Assembly (NCBI GenBank): GCA_045542735.1
Contig: JAZQLQ010000021.1
Span: 124,001 to 188,000 of the forward strand
DNA: 64,000 nt
Reading direction: 5' to 3'
From: UBA2882 sp045542735
GTDB lineage: Bacteria; Bacillota; Clostridia; Lachnospirales; Lachnospiraceae
Shown in pieces: positions 34,628 to 42,911 of this stretch. Positions within the stretch are counted from its first letter, which is position 1; each line of letters begins with the position of its first letter. A model generated the notes under the pieces. The model saw nothing but the letters and a program-made list of their open reading frames with translations, was not told the DNA's origin and searched no databases. A program made the position numbers and the translations under genes.

Positions 34628-35602
34628 ATGTCGAAAGAGATTAAGACCATTGGTATTTTAACAAGCGGCGGCGATGCACCGGGTATGAATGCAGCTATCC
34701 GTGCAGTGTGCAGAAAAGCTTTATACAATGGTGTGAAGGTTAAAGGTATCAAGAAAGGCTATCAGGGTCTTTTAAATGAAGAAATTATAGATATGGAGCG
34801 CAAAGATGTATCGGATACCATTCAGCGCGGTGGTACAATTTTGGGTACTGCCAGATGCACAGAATTCCGTACTTTGGAAGGACAGCAGAAGGGCGCGGAG
34901 ATCTGCCGTAAACATGGGATTGATGGTATTGTAGTTATCGGCGGCGACGGTTCTTATCGTGGTGCGCAGGCTCTTTCCAAACAGGGAATCAATACAATCG
35001 GTATTCCCGGTACCATTGACCTGGACATTGCGTGTACAGATTATACTATTGGTTTTGATACAGCGGTTAATACAGCCATGGCAGCTATTGATAAGGTTAG
35101 AGACACGTCTTCGTCCCATGAGCGTTGCAGTATTATCGAAGTAATGGGAAGAAACGCAGGCTACATTGCCCTTTGGTGCGGTGTGGCAAATGGTGCAGAA
35201 GATATCTTACTTCCTGAGAAATATGATTATAACGAGCAGGCGATTATCAATAACATTATCAATAACCGTAAGCGTGGTAAGACTCATCACATTATTATCA
35301 ATGCAGAGGGTATCGGACATTCTACCTCCATGGCGAGAAGAATTGAAGCCGCTACCGGTATGGAGACCAGAGCGACAATTCTCGGTTACATGCAGCGTGG
35401 TGGTAGCCCTACTTGTAAAGACCGTTATTATGCGTCCATTATGGGTGCTTATGCGGCAGATATTTTGTGTGAAGGTAAAACAAACCGCGTAGTAGCACAT
35501 GCAAACGGTGGATTTGTAGACTATGATATTGATGAAGCATTAGCAATGCAGAAGGATATCGATGAGTTCCAGCATCAGGTAAGTATTGCGCTTTCCAGAT
35601 AA
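34628..35602 (+). CDS. pfkA: 6-phosphofructokinase, ATP type
   Basis: PfkA phosphorylates fructose 6-phosphate in glycolysis. Motifs: TSGGDAPGMNAAIRAV (12-27), RGGTILGTARC, VIGGDGSYRGAQ, PGTIDLDI with both catalytic aspartates, MGRNAGYIAL and YMQRGGSPTCKDR. Gly in GGDGS and Gly in PGTID are the residues that favour ATP over PPi. The Asn usual between the two Asp of TIDND is Leu here. The length of 324 is normal. aaacggagg precedes the start, and a promoter is visible upstream. Confidence 0.95.
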   Translation: MSKEIKTIGILTSGGDAPGMNAAIRAVCRKALYNGVKVKGIKKGYQGLLNEEIIDMERKDVSDTIQRGGTILGTARCTEFRTLEGQQKGAEICRKHGIDGIVVIGGDGSYRGAQALSKQGINTIGIPGTIDLDIACTDYTIGFDTAVNTAMAAIDKVRDTSSSHERCSIIEVMGRNAGYIALWCGVANGAEDILLPEKYDYNEQAIINNIINNRKRGKTHHIIINAEGIGHSTSMARRIEAATGMETRATILGYMQRGGSPTCKDRYYASIMGAYAADILCEGKTNRVVAHANGGFVDYDIDEALAMQKDIDEFQHQVSIALSR

Positions 35603-35640
35603 GGAACAAATAGGTTATAGTTATATATAGGTGGAATGAG

Positions 35641-35678
35641 AATGCCATATCTGTCAATGCAAGGCAGTTATGGCATTT
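35641..35678 (+). other. hairpin between pfkA and the methyltransferase gene
   Basis: The repeat aatgccata..ctg / cag..tatggcatt around tcaatgcaag lies just after pfkA. It is followed only by tta, so it may be a weak terminator or an mRNA structure over the next gene's leader. Confidence 0.4.
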
Positions 35679-35702
35679 ATCACAGATAAAACGGAGAAAT
35701 GT

Positions 35703-36509
35703 ATGATTACATCAACATCCAATAAGAGAGTGAAAAATGTAATTGCCCTATTGTCTAAGTCGAAGGAGCGTAAAAAACAGCAATGCTTTGTAGTGGAAGG
35801 CATTAAGATGTTTGTGGAAGCGCCCCGGCAGTGGATAAGGGAAGTTTATATATCGGAAGACCTGGATTTGAAGGCACCCGGAAATGAGATAATGGCAGAA
35901 AAAATCCGCGTGCTGAATGATATCCCGGAGATTGTATCGGAGACGGTAGCGGCAGATGTTTTTGCAAAAATGTGCGATACCAAAACACCTCAAGGGATTT
36001 TATGTGTATTAAACATGCCGGGATATGTATTTGATGATATGATACATGCCGAAAAAGGGTTATATTTAGTTTTGGAGGATATCCAGGACCCGGGTAATCT
36101 TGGGACTATGCTACGGACCGGTGAGGGCGCAGGCATCCACGGTATTATCATGAGTAATCACACAGTAGATATGTTTAATCCCAAAACCATCCGTGCAACC
36201 ATGGGTAGTATTTATCGCGTTCCTTTCATATATGTAAGTGACTTGGCGGAAAGTATCGGACGGATGAAGGAACTGGGGATTAAAACCTATGCGGCACATT
36301 TAGAGGGACAACATACTTATGATCAGGAAAATTATCAAGAGGCATCGGCGTTTTTTATAGGAAATGAAGGAAATGGATTGAGTAAGGGAATCGCTGATTT
36401 GGCAGATTGTTATATCAAGATTCCCATGCTTGGGCAAGTAGAATCATTAAATGCCGCCATTGCGGCATCGCTGTTAACATATGAGGCAGCAAGACAGAGG
36501 AGGAATTAA
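35703..36509 (+). CDS. SpoU/TrmH-family RNA 2'-O-methyltransferase
   Basis: This is a SPOUT (trefoil-knot) methyltransferase placing a 2'-O-methyl group on rRNA or tRNA using SAM. The N-terminal substrate-binding domain (about 1-100) is followed by the catalytic part: EDIQDPGNLGTMLRTGEGAG (motif 1), FIGNEGNGLS (motif 2) and IPMLGQVESLNAAIAASLL (motif 3). The target nucleotide cannot be told. The ATG at 35703 was chosen for cggaga 6-7 bp before it. The proC start lies 1 bp after its stop. Confidence 0.92.
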   Translation: MITSTSNKRVKNVIALLSKSKERKKQQCFVVEGIKMFVEAPRQWIREVYISEDLDLKAPGNEIMAEKIRVLNDIPEIVSETVAADVFAKMCDTKTPQGILCVLNMPGYVFDDMIHAEKGLYLVLEDIQDPGNLGTMLRTGEGAGIHGIIMSNHTVDMFNPKTIRATMGSIYRVPFIYVSDLAESIGRMKELGIKTYAAHLEGQHTYDQENYQEASAFFIGNEGNGLSKGIADLADCYIKIPMLGQVESLNAAIAASLLTYEAARQRRN

Positions 36510-36510
36510 G

Positions 36511-37311
36511 ATGAAAATTGGTTTTATCGGACTTGGAAATATGGCAACAGCCATGATTGGCGGCATTATCAAAAACGGAATCGTGAAAGCAGAGGAAATC
36601 CTTGGTTCTGATGGATTTCCCCAATCCGTAGAGCGTGCGGTGACAAACCTTGGCATTACTGCGATGAAGAACAATGTTGAAACAGCACAGAAAGCAGATG
36701 TGCTGGTGTTATCTGTAAAACCCCAGGTGTATGAAAATGTGATTGCAGAGATCAAGAATGACATTCGTAAAGAGACCATTGTCATTACCATTGCACCAGG
36801 AAAAACAATGAAATGGGTGTCGGATTTGTTTGGATTTGCATCTGATGCGAAATTGGTCAGATGTATGCCCAATACACCTGCTTTAGTAGGAGAAGGCTGT
36901 ACCGGCGTATGCTTTTTGGCAGGCATTCAAAGTGAAGAAAAAGAATTGGTGATGAATATATTAAACAGTTTTGGCAAAGCCTTTGAAGTACCGGAGCATC
37001 TCATGGATACAGTAGTTGGAGTTAGCGGAAGCTCACCGGCATATGTGTTTATGTTTATTGAAGCAATGGCTGATGCCGCAGTGGCAGATGGTATGCCCAG
37101 ACAACAGGCATATGAATTTGCAGCACAAGCGGTATATGGTAGTGCTAAGATGGTATTGGAGACAGGGAAACATCCTGCAGAGTTGAAAGATATGGTTTGT
37201 TCTCCCGGCGGAACTACTATTGAAGCTGTACGCGTTCTGGAGGAAAAAGGTTTTCGAAGTGCAGTGGTAGAAGCGCAAAAAGCCTGTGTTTCTAAGTCAA
37301 AAAGCATGTAA
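36511..37311 (+). CDS. proC: pyrroline-5-carboxylate reductase
   Basis: ProC reduces pyrroline-5-carboxylate to proline with NAD(P)H, the last step of proline synthesis. The N-terminal Rossmann loop is GFIGLGNMATAMIGG (4-18). VLSVKPQVYENV and VRCMPNTPALVGEG are typical. The C-terminal dimer domain has GVSGSSPAYVFMFIEAMADA and VCSPGGTTIEAVRVLEE. It has 266 residues. The ATG at 36511 is set by agaggagg at 7 bp; an in-frame ATG 30 bp earlier lies in the previous gene. Co-transcribed with the SpoU methyltransferase gene. Confidence 0.95.
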   Translation: MKIGFIGLGNMATAMIGGIIKNGIVKAEEILGSDGFPQSVERAVTNLGITAMKNNVETAQKADVLVLSVKPQVYENVIAEIKNDIRKETIVITIAPGKTMKWVSDLFGFASDAKLVRCMPNTPALVGEGCTGVCFLAGIQSEEKELVMNILNSFGKAFEVPEHLMDTVVGVSGSSPAYVFMFIEAMADAAVADGMPRQQAYEFAAQAVYGSAKMVLETGKHPAELKDMVCSPGGTTIEAVRVLEEKGFRSAVVEAQKACVSKSKSM

Positions 37312-37324
37312 AAACGGTGGAAAT

Positions 37325-37353
37325 TTGACAAATATAGGAAACTCTGCTATGAT
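37325..37353 (+). promoter_or_regulatory. sigma-A promoter for the SH3/SleB hydrolase
   Basis: TTGACA (37325-37330), an exact 17-bp spacer and TATGAT (37348-37353) lie about 90 bp before the start codon. Confidence 0.75.
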
Positions 37354-37443
37354 AGCCTCAGTTTGGGCATTTAACATTTTTGTAATATTTGAAATAAAAA
37401 TGAAATAAAATTAATAAATGCTCAAAGAAATTTGGAGGTTATC

Positions 37444-38607
37444 ATGAAAAGAGTAAGCAAAAAGTCTCTTCGTCATGTGATCGGGTTTTTGTGTTTCCTG
37501 ATGACGTTTATGATGATGAGCACTGTTGCGAAAGCAGCAGAACCGGAATTGGCTGTGGGGGTGGCCGAGGACGAAATTATCTTGCTTGAAGTGGAAAATC
37601 CGGAAGAAATAGAAAATGTGCAGACAGATGTACCTGTGGCAGAAGATGCGCAGATGCAAAATGCCGACGAACACGTAACAGATGCACAGCCTGTAGAGGA
37701 CACCGTAGAGGTGGAGGCTACAGAAGAACCTGAAGCCCAAAAGCTGAATTTGGAGCCGGTTGTTCAGGTTGTTATGGCAAACGTTGATAATAGCGTAAAT
37801 GTTAGAGAAGAGCCCAATGAAGAAGCGGCAGTTGCAGGTAAGTTATTTAAAGACTGTAGCGGAACGGTTTTGGAGATGGGTGATGGCTGGACCAAAATTG
37901 AAAGTGGTAATTTGATTGGATGGGTCAGCAATGATTATCTGATTTTTGGCGCAGAAGCAGAAGCTTTGATGGCGGAAGTCGGATCTTTAAAAGCAACCAT
38001 TAATACCGATTCTTTGAGAGTCAGAAAAGAGCCCAGTGAAGAAGCCGGAGTGTACAAACTTGTAAAAACCGGTGAGGTTATGGATGCTATTGAAGAAAAA
38101 GATGGTTGGGTAGCCGTACAGGTTGACGAAGAGACTGTAGGATATGTATCGGCAGAGTATGTAACTGTGGAGTTTGCTACAGACCATGGTAAGACAATCA
38201 AAGAGATTGAAGATGAAGAAAGAGCAAAAGAATTAAAGAAACTGACCAAGAATCAGGGTGCAGTTCCTACCAGTGTATCGGATGTGACTTTGCTTGCTGC
38301 TTTAATCCAGGCAGAAGCAGGCAATCAGCCTTACGAAGGTAAACTGGCGGTTGGTGCGGTTGTCATGAACCGTGTCAGAAGTCCGGGATATCCCAATACG
38401 ATTCTTGCGGTTATTACAGCGCCGGGACAGTTCCCGCCCGCTACCAACGGTAAGGTGGCAGGCATTGTGGCAAGAGGTCCTTCTGCTTCTTGTATGCAGG
38501 CAGCAGAGGCAGCGGTTGCCGGACAGACTACAGTAGGTGGAGCAACTCACTTTAACCGGGTAGGAAGTCATGCGGGTATTGTAATTGGCGGTCACGTATT
38601 CTGGTAA
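37444..38607 (+). CDS. secreted cell wall hydrolase: two SH3b domains + SleB-type hydrolase
   Basis: A signal peptide is evident (MKRVSKKSLRHVIGF, hydrophobic core, then KAAEPE near residue 32). An acidic linker (35-100), two bacterial SH3 domains (about 105-165 and 175-235: DNSVNVREEPNEEAAVAGKL, TDSLRVRKEPSEEAGVYKL) and a C-terminal Hydrolase_2/SleB domain follow (LAALIQAEAGNQPYEGKLAV, GAVVMNRVRSPGYP, THFNRVG). SleB is a lytic enzyme of the spore cortex; vegetative homologues (CwlJ-like) also exist, so the role could be spore germination or wall turnover. Start by ggagg at 5 bp. A terminator follows. Confidence 0.9.
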   Translation: MKRVSKKSLRHVIGFLCFLMTFMMMSTVAKAAEPELAVGVAEDEIILLEVENPEEIENVQTDVPVAEDAQMQNADEHVTDAQPVEDTVEVEATEEPEAQKLNLEPVVQVVMANVDNSVNVREEPNEEAAVAGKLFKDCSGTVLEMGDGWTKIESGNLIGWVSNDYLIFGAEAEALMAEVGSLKATINTDSLRVRKEPSEEAGVYKLVKTGEVMDAIEEKDGWVAVQVDEETVGYVSAEYVTVEFATDHGKTIKEIEDEERAKELKKLTKNQGAVPTSVSDVTLLAALIQAEAGNQPYEGKLAVGAVVMNRVRSPGYPNTILAVITAPGQFPPATNGKVAGIVARGPSASCMQAAEAAVAGQTTVGGATHFNRVGSHAGIVIGGHVFW

Positions 38608-38625
38608 AGTAAATATGAAGTTTTG

Positions 38626-38666
38626 GACAGGACATGGTATGATTGGTATCATGTCCTGTTTTCTTG
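38626..38666 (+). terminator. intrinsic terminator after the SleB-type gene
   Basis: The repeat acaggacatg / catgtcctgt around gtatgattggtat is followed by tttct. Confidence 0.75.
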
Positions 38667-38755
38667 TGAATAATATTTCATATATGTCCGAAGTAGGCAA
38701 CAGGAGGTTGCTCTTGGGGAACCTAAATTTATCCATGGGAATTTTAACAGTTTGA

Positions 38756-38784
38756 TTGAATATTTTATGGAAATATTGTATAGT
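38756..38784 (+). promoter_or_regulatory. sigma-A promoter for nfeD-SPFH
   Basis: TTGAAT (38756-38761), a 17-bp spacer and TATAGT (38779-38784) lie 35 bp before the chosen NfeD start. Confidence 0.65.
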
Positions 38785-38819
38785 AATGACATTACAAAAG
38801 GGGAGAAAGGAGAATGCAT

Positions 38820-39281
38820 ATGGCAAATATATTTGGTGTATCTTCTGTATTGTTCTGGCTGATTATATTGGTACTTATGTTGGTTATTGAGATTGCCACA
38901 CTGGGACTGACCACTATATGGTTTGCGGGCGGCGCATTAATTGCATTTATATTGTCATTGTTTAATGTTCCGTTTGTTGTACAGTTACTGGTGTTCTTGG
39001 TTGTTTCATTGCTGTTGCTTATTTTTACAAGACCAATAGCGGTGAAATATTTCAACAAAGATCGGGCAAAGACTAATGTGGAGAGCATGATCGGAAGACA
39101 GGCAATTGTTGTCAGCGAGATTGATAATCTTCAGGGAATCGGCCGCGTGACTGTCGGTGGACAGGAATGGACTGCAAGGACTACGCAGGAAGGCATTACC
39201 TTAAAAGAGGGTACTGTAGTAGTAGTCAAAGAAGTAAAAGGTGTAAAATTAATTGTAGAAGAAAGAAAAGAGGAGAATTAA
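38820..39281 (+). CDS. NfeD family membrane protein
   Basis: This is a short NfeD (153 residues): two or three hydrophobic helices in the first 80 residues (LFWLIILVLMLVIEIATLGL, ALIAFILSLF, LLVFLVVSLLLLIF) and a C-terminal OB-fold domain with IGRQAIVVSEIDNLQGIGRV and GQEWTAR. NfeD proteins pair with SPFH proteins in membrane microdomains; here the SPFH gene begins 1 bp after its stop. The ATG at 38820 was preferred (7 bp from aggag) over the in-frame ATG at 38814. Confidence 0.9.
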   Translation: MANIFGVSSVLFWLIILVLMLVIEIATLGLTTIWFAGGALIAFILSLFNVPFVVQLLVFLVVSLLLLIFTRPIAVKYFNKDRAKTNVESMIGRQAIVVSEIDNLQGIGRVTVGGQEWTARTTQEGITLKEGTVVVVKEVKGVKLIVEERKEEN

Positions 39282-39282
39282 A

Positions 39283-40209
39283 ATGGGAGCAGTTATTGGA
39301 TTACTTATATTAATTGGTATTATTATTTGGGTACTAATGTCTTGTATCAAAATCGTACCTCAGGCACATGCTTATGTAGTAGAAAGATTGGGTGCATACC
39401 AGGGAACATGGTCTGTAGGTCTTCACTTCAAAATGCCCTTTATTGATAAGATTGCAAAAAGAGTATTATTAAAAGAGCAGGTTGTGGATTTCGCACCCCA
39501 GCCCGTTATCACCAAAGATAACGTTACAATGAGAATTGATACTATCGTATTCTTCCAGATTACAGATCCGAAATTATATGCATACGGTGTTGAAAATCCC
39601 ATTATGGCGATTGAAAACCTGACAGCTACTACACTTCGTAATATCATCGGTGAAATGGAGTTAGACCAGACATTAAACTCCAGAGAAATTATTAATGCAA
39701 AGATGAGCAGTACTTTGGATGTTGCAACAGACCCTTGGGGTATTAAAGTTAACCGTGTCGAGTTGAAGAACATCATTCCTCCTGCAGGCATTCAGGATGC
39801 AATGGAAAAACAGATGAAGGCTGAACGTGAACGTCGTGAAGCTATCTTACGTGCAGAAGGTGAAAAGAAATCTACAGTCTTAGTTGCAGAAGGTCAGAAA
39901 GAATCCGCAATCTTAGAGGCACAGGCTGAAAAAGAAGCAGCAATCCTTCGTGCGGAAGCTCAGAAAGAAAAAATGATCCGTGAAGCAGAAGGTCAGGCAG
40001 AAGCTATTATGAAGGTACAGCAGGCTACTGCAGACGGTATCAGAATGTTAAAAGAAGCAGGCGCCGATGAAGCAGTTCTTCAGTTAAAGAGTTTAGAGGC
40101 ATTTGGAAAAGCAGCAGACGGCAAAGCTACCAAGATTATCATTCCTTCCGATATCCAGGGAATGGCAGGACTTGCAACAAGCTTCAAAGAGGTTATTAGC
40201 GAGAAATAA
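39283..40209 (+). CDS. SPFH/Band-7 (stomatin/QmcA-like) membrane protein
   Basis: This is a 308-residue stomatin-like protein: an N-terminal membrane helix (GLLILIGIIIWVLMSCI), then the SPFH domain (IVPQAHAYVVERLGAYQGTW, VTMRIDTIVFFQITDP) and a highly regular Glu/Ala coiled coil made of repeats such as AEGEKKSTVLVAEGQKES and AEKEAAILRAEAQKEK. It probably oligomerises at the cytoplasmic membrane with the NfeD protein upstream. Two further SPFH proteins, HflK and HflC, are coded in this window. Confidence 0.92.
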   Translation: MGAVIGLLILIGIIIWVLMSCIKIVPQAHAYVVERLGAYQGTWSVGLHFKMPFIDKIAKRVLLKEQVVDFAPQPVITKDNVTMRIDTIVFFQITDPKLYAYGVENPIMAIENLTATTLRNIIGEMELDQTLNSREIINAKMSSTLDVATDPWGIKVNRVELKNIIPPAGIQDAMEKQMKAERERREAILRAEGEKKSTVLVAEGQKESAILEAQAEKEAAILRAEAQKEKMIREAEGQAEAIMKVQQATADGIRMLKEAGADEAVLQLKSLEAFGKAADGKATKIIIPSDIQGMAGLATSFKEVISEK

Positions 40210-40231
40210 ATTAAGAGTAATATAAGAAATG

Positions 40232-40363
40232 TAGGAGAACAAATTTATCTCAGGGACGCGCTTTCGCTCGATGAAAAACGTAGCGGATGCATAAGATTGC
40301 AAAAGACGCAATCTAAGCACCGACGTTTTTCAACGGTCCCTTACGATAAACTTTGTTCTCCTA
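40232..40363. repeat. 132-bp inverted-repeat element A
   Basis: The outer arms taggagaacaaatttatc / gataaactttgttctccta are nearly perfect, then gggac / gtccc. The inner core runs from ctcgatgaaaaacg to cgtttttcaacgg with an innermost gattgc / gcaatc stem. It lies 22 bp after the SPFH gene and is followed by tattttta, so it could also terminate that operon. The core is shared, in opposite orientation, with the element at 40450-40589. Confidence 0.85.
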
Positions 40364-40449
40364 TATTTTTATTTACTCTATGGCCTTCGATTAGGTGGCT
40401 GGGAAGTAGTGTGTAGAATAAAATGATTTTATGCGAAGAAAAGGTATAT

Positions 40450-40589
40450 TGTAGGGCGTAACTATTATTGTTGGAGAAACCGTTGAAAAACGTTGGCACT
40501 TAGATTGTGTTTTTTACAATCTTATGTGCCACTACGTTTTTCATCGAGTGAGAACGGGTTTCGGAAACAATGATGGGTTACGCCCTACA
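40450..40589. repeat. 140-bp inverted-repeat element B
   Basis: The outer arms tgtagggcgtaac / gttacgccctaca differ from those of the neighbouring element. The core (ccgttgaaaaacgttggcac ... gtgccactacgtttttcatcgag, innermost gattgt / acaatc) is its reverse complement with covarying stem bases. The rest of the 40210-40689 gap holds the argF promoter and no supported gene. Confidence 0.85.
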
Positions 40590-40623
40590 TTTCGTTTAAA
40601 TCCGCAGAAAATCCCCTGAATAC

Positions 40624-40652
40624 TTGCAACAAATCCGCAGATACGCTAATAT
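40624..40652 (+). promoter_or_regulatory. sigma-A promoter for argF
   Basis: TTGCAA (40624-40629), a 17-bp spacer and TAATAT (40647-40652) lie 37 bp before argF. No ARG box could be assigned with confidence. Confidence 0.6.
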
Positions 40653-40689
40653 AAAGAGGTCATTAACACCAAATCGGAGGAGATAGAGA

Positions 40690-41682
40690 ATGGTAGATTT
40701 AAAAGGACGTCATTTTTTGAAACTGTTGGATTATACACCGGAGGAGATTACATATTTATTGGATCTTGCTGCGGAGCTTAAAGATAAAAAGAAAAAAGGT
40801 ATTTTGGTAGATACTTTAAGAGGAAAGAATGTGGCTTTGATTTTTGAAAAAACAAGTACACGTACCAGATGCTCTTTTGAAGTGGCTGCCCACGACCTTG
40901 GTATGGGAACAACTTATCTGGATCCTTCCAGTTCCCAGATTGGTAAAAAAGAGAGTATTGAAGATACTGCAAGAGTTCTTGGCAGAATGTTTGACGGTAT
41001 TGAGTATAGAGGATATGGTCAGGATCAAGTAGAAGAGCTTGCTAAGTATGCAGGTGTGCCCGTGTGGAACGGATTGACCAATGAGTTTCATCCCACACAG
41101 ATGCTGGCAGATCTCTTGACTATCCGTGAGCATCTTGGCGATTTAAAAGGAAAAACCGTAGCATATATGGGTGATGCTCGTTATAATATGGCAAATTCCT
41201 GGATGGTTACCTGTGCAAAGATGGGTATGAACTTTGTAGCATGTGCTCCTAAGTCTTATTTCCCGGATGCAGAGCTTGTAAAAGTATGTGAGGATATTGC
41301 AAAAGAGACAGGTGCTACGATTACTTTAACGGAAGATGCCATGGAAGGCACCAAAGATGCAGATGTGGTATATACCGACGTATGGGTTTCCATGGGTGAA
41401 CCTGATGAAGTGTGGGAAGAGAGAATTCGTGATCTTTCTCCTTACCAAGTAAATGGCAAGATTATGGCAAATGCAAAGTCAACAGCAATCTTTATGCACT
41501 GCTTACCTGCATTCCATGACTTGAATACACAGATCGGAGCACAGATGGGTGAAAAATTCGGTATCACAGAAATGGAAGTGACAGATGAAGTATTTGAGTC
41601 CGCACAGTCTGTTGTCTTTGATGAAGCTGAGAACCGTATGCATACCATCAAAGCGATTATGGCAGCAACTTTAGGTGCATAA
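40690..41682 (+). CDS. argF: ornithine carbamoyltransferase
   Basis: This enzyme joins carbamoyl phosphate and ornithine to citrulline, in arginine synthesis or, run backwards, in the arginine deiminase pathway. The carbamoyl-phosphate site is FEKTSTRTRCSFEVA (about 54-68). FHPTQMLADLLT and the ornithine-side HCLPAFHD are present; the C-terminus is IKAIMAATLGA. The length of 330 fits. No arcA/arcC or other arg genes are nearby, so the anabolic or catabolic choice is open. ggaggag precedes the ATG. birA follows immediately. Confidence 0.95.
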   Translation: MVDLKGRHFLKLLDYTPEEITYLLDLAAELKDKKKKGILVDTLRGKNVALIFEKTSTRTRCSFEVAAHDLGMGTTYLDPSSSQIGKKESIEDTARVLGRMFDGIEYRGYGQDQVEELAKYAGVPVWNGLTNEFHPTQMLADLLTIREHLGDLKGKTVAYMGDARYNMANSWMVTCAKMGMNFVACAPKSYFPDAELVKVCEDIAKETGATITLTEDAMEGTKDADVVYTDVWVSMGEPDEVWEERIRDLSPYQVNGKIMANAKSTAIFMHCLPAFHDLNTQIGAQMGEKFGITEMEVTDEVFESAQSVVFDEAENRMHTIKAIMAATLGA

Positions 41683-41686
41683 ACAG

Positions 41687-42481
41687 ATGAATGAAAACGA
41701 AATCAGAAATTGTCTGAAGACTCAATGGATAGGTAGAGAACTGCGTTATCATGAGACTACCGGTTCTACCAATGAGGATGTGGTATCTTTGTTGGAAGAA
41801 GGTGCAAAAGAAGGTGTGCTGGTAGTAGCAGGCAGCCAGAGCCGGGGAAGAGGCAGAAGAGGAAGGGACTGGCAATCGCCTCCTGATACTAATATTTATA
41901 TGACTTTGGGATTACGTCCCAAGTTTGCGCCTGATATGGCACCGGCTGTTACCTTGGTCATGGCGCTGGCGGTGGTAAAGGCTTTAGAAGAGTGTTGCGG
42001 GCAGGATAGTCAGATTAAATGGCCCAATGACATTGTGATAAATGGCAAGAAAGTGTGTGGTATTCTCACGGAAATGAGTCTCTTGGGTGGAGCAATCCAC
42101 CATGTGATTATCGGAGTGGGCATTAATGTCAATGGGGCAGAGTTTCCGGAAGAAATTAGGCAGACAGCCACATCACTGTGTATGGAAAAAGGTGAAAAGA
42201 TGCCTCGTGCCTTTATTGTGGCAAAGACCATGGAGTATTTTGAAGCATTTTATGAGAAATTTTTGCAAACTCAGGATATGTCCGGCTTGAAGGAAGCGTA
42301 TACAGCGTATCTTGTAAATGTAGATAAAAAAGTGCGTGTGCTGGATCCGGGACAGGAGTTTGAAGGTGTGGCACAGGGCATTGATGATAAAGGACAACTG
42401 TTGGTACAAAAGGATGATGGAAGTGTGGTAGCAGTTTATGCTGGAGAAGTCAGTGTCCGAGGCGTCTATGGATATGTGTAG
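41687..42481 (+). CDS. birA: biotin--[acetyl-CoA-carboxylase] ligase, single-domain
   Basis: The ligase activates biotin with ATP and attaches it to carboxylase carrier lysines. Motifs: ETTGSTNEDV, SQSRGRGRRGRDWQSP (the biotinoyl-AMP GRGRRGR loop), IKWPNDIVINGKKVCGI and IIGVGINVN, then a C-terminal SH3-like cap. The N-terminal DNA-binding domain of bifunctional BirA is absent, so it should not repress bio genes. I chose the ATG at 41687, with aggtg about 10 bp upstream inside the argF end; GTG 41675 is an alternative. Confidence 0.92.
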   Translation: MNENEIRNCLKTQWIGRELRYHETTGSTNEDVVSLLEEGAKEGVLVVAGSQSRGRGRRGRDWQSPPDTNIYMTLGLRPKFAPDMAPAVTLVMALAVVKALEECCGQDSQIKWPNDIVINGKKVCGILTEMSLLGGAIHHVIIGVGINVNGAEFPEEIRQTATSLCMEKGEKMPRAFIVAKTMEYFEAFYEKFLQTQDMSGLKEAYTAYLVNVDKKVRVLDPGQEFEGVAQGIDDKGQLLVQKDDGSVVAVYAGEVSVRGVYGYV

Positions 42482-42488
42482 AATGTAA

Positions 42489-42911
42489 ATGAAAGTGAAT
42501 GGCAGTATGGAAGATAAGAAAGAACTACAATATGAAACACAAAGCGAAGAAGGCAAAGTCAGTGACGGACGTATGGTTTTGTGTGCTGCAAACAAGTATG
42601 AAATGAAATATTTTTTTAATAAGACATTTCAGAGTTTGCCGGAATCGGTTCAAAATGAACTGCATATCATAAGTGTACTGTTTGCGCAGGAAGTGGGCGG
42701 TATTTTTAAGATTTTATACGAAGAAGACGGAGATATAACCATTGAAACCGAGGCTGCTGAGGATGATTTTCTTTATGATGATATCAGCGCGGGTTTGATG
42801 GTGGCAGAAATCAAGCGGACAAGACAAGAGTTGTTTGAATCCTTGAGCTTGTATTATAAAGTTTTTGTATTAAAAGAAAATCCCGGAGATTTGTTGGAGG
42901 AAGAGGCATGA
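42489..42911 (+). CDS. conserved hypothetical between birA and coaX (possibly DUF6145)
   Basis: This is a 140-residue acidic protein with no signal peptide or membrane helix. The middle part (MVLCAANKYEMKYFFNKTFQ, LPESVQNELHIISVLFAQEV) reads like a conserved globular domain. I connect it loosely with the DUF6145 proteins of Lachnospiraceae. Its gene is locked into the birA-coaX-dusB operon: 7 bp after birA and overlapping coaX by 4 bp (ATGA). The start is uncertain (42489 or ATG 42507), as neither has a clear ribosome site. Function unknown. Confidence 0.7.
   Translation: MKVNGSMEDKKELQYETQSEEGKVSDGRMVLCAANKYEMKYFFNKTFQSLPESVQNELHIISVLFAQEVGGIFKILYEEDGDITIETEAAEDDFLYDDISAGLMVAEIKRTRQELFESLSLYYKVFVLKENPGDLLEEEA

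Noticed and set aside
40232..40589. CRISPR array
   Set aside because: Only two related units, in opposite orientation and with palindromic arms; no evenly spaced direct repeats or cas genes.
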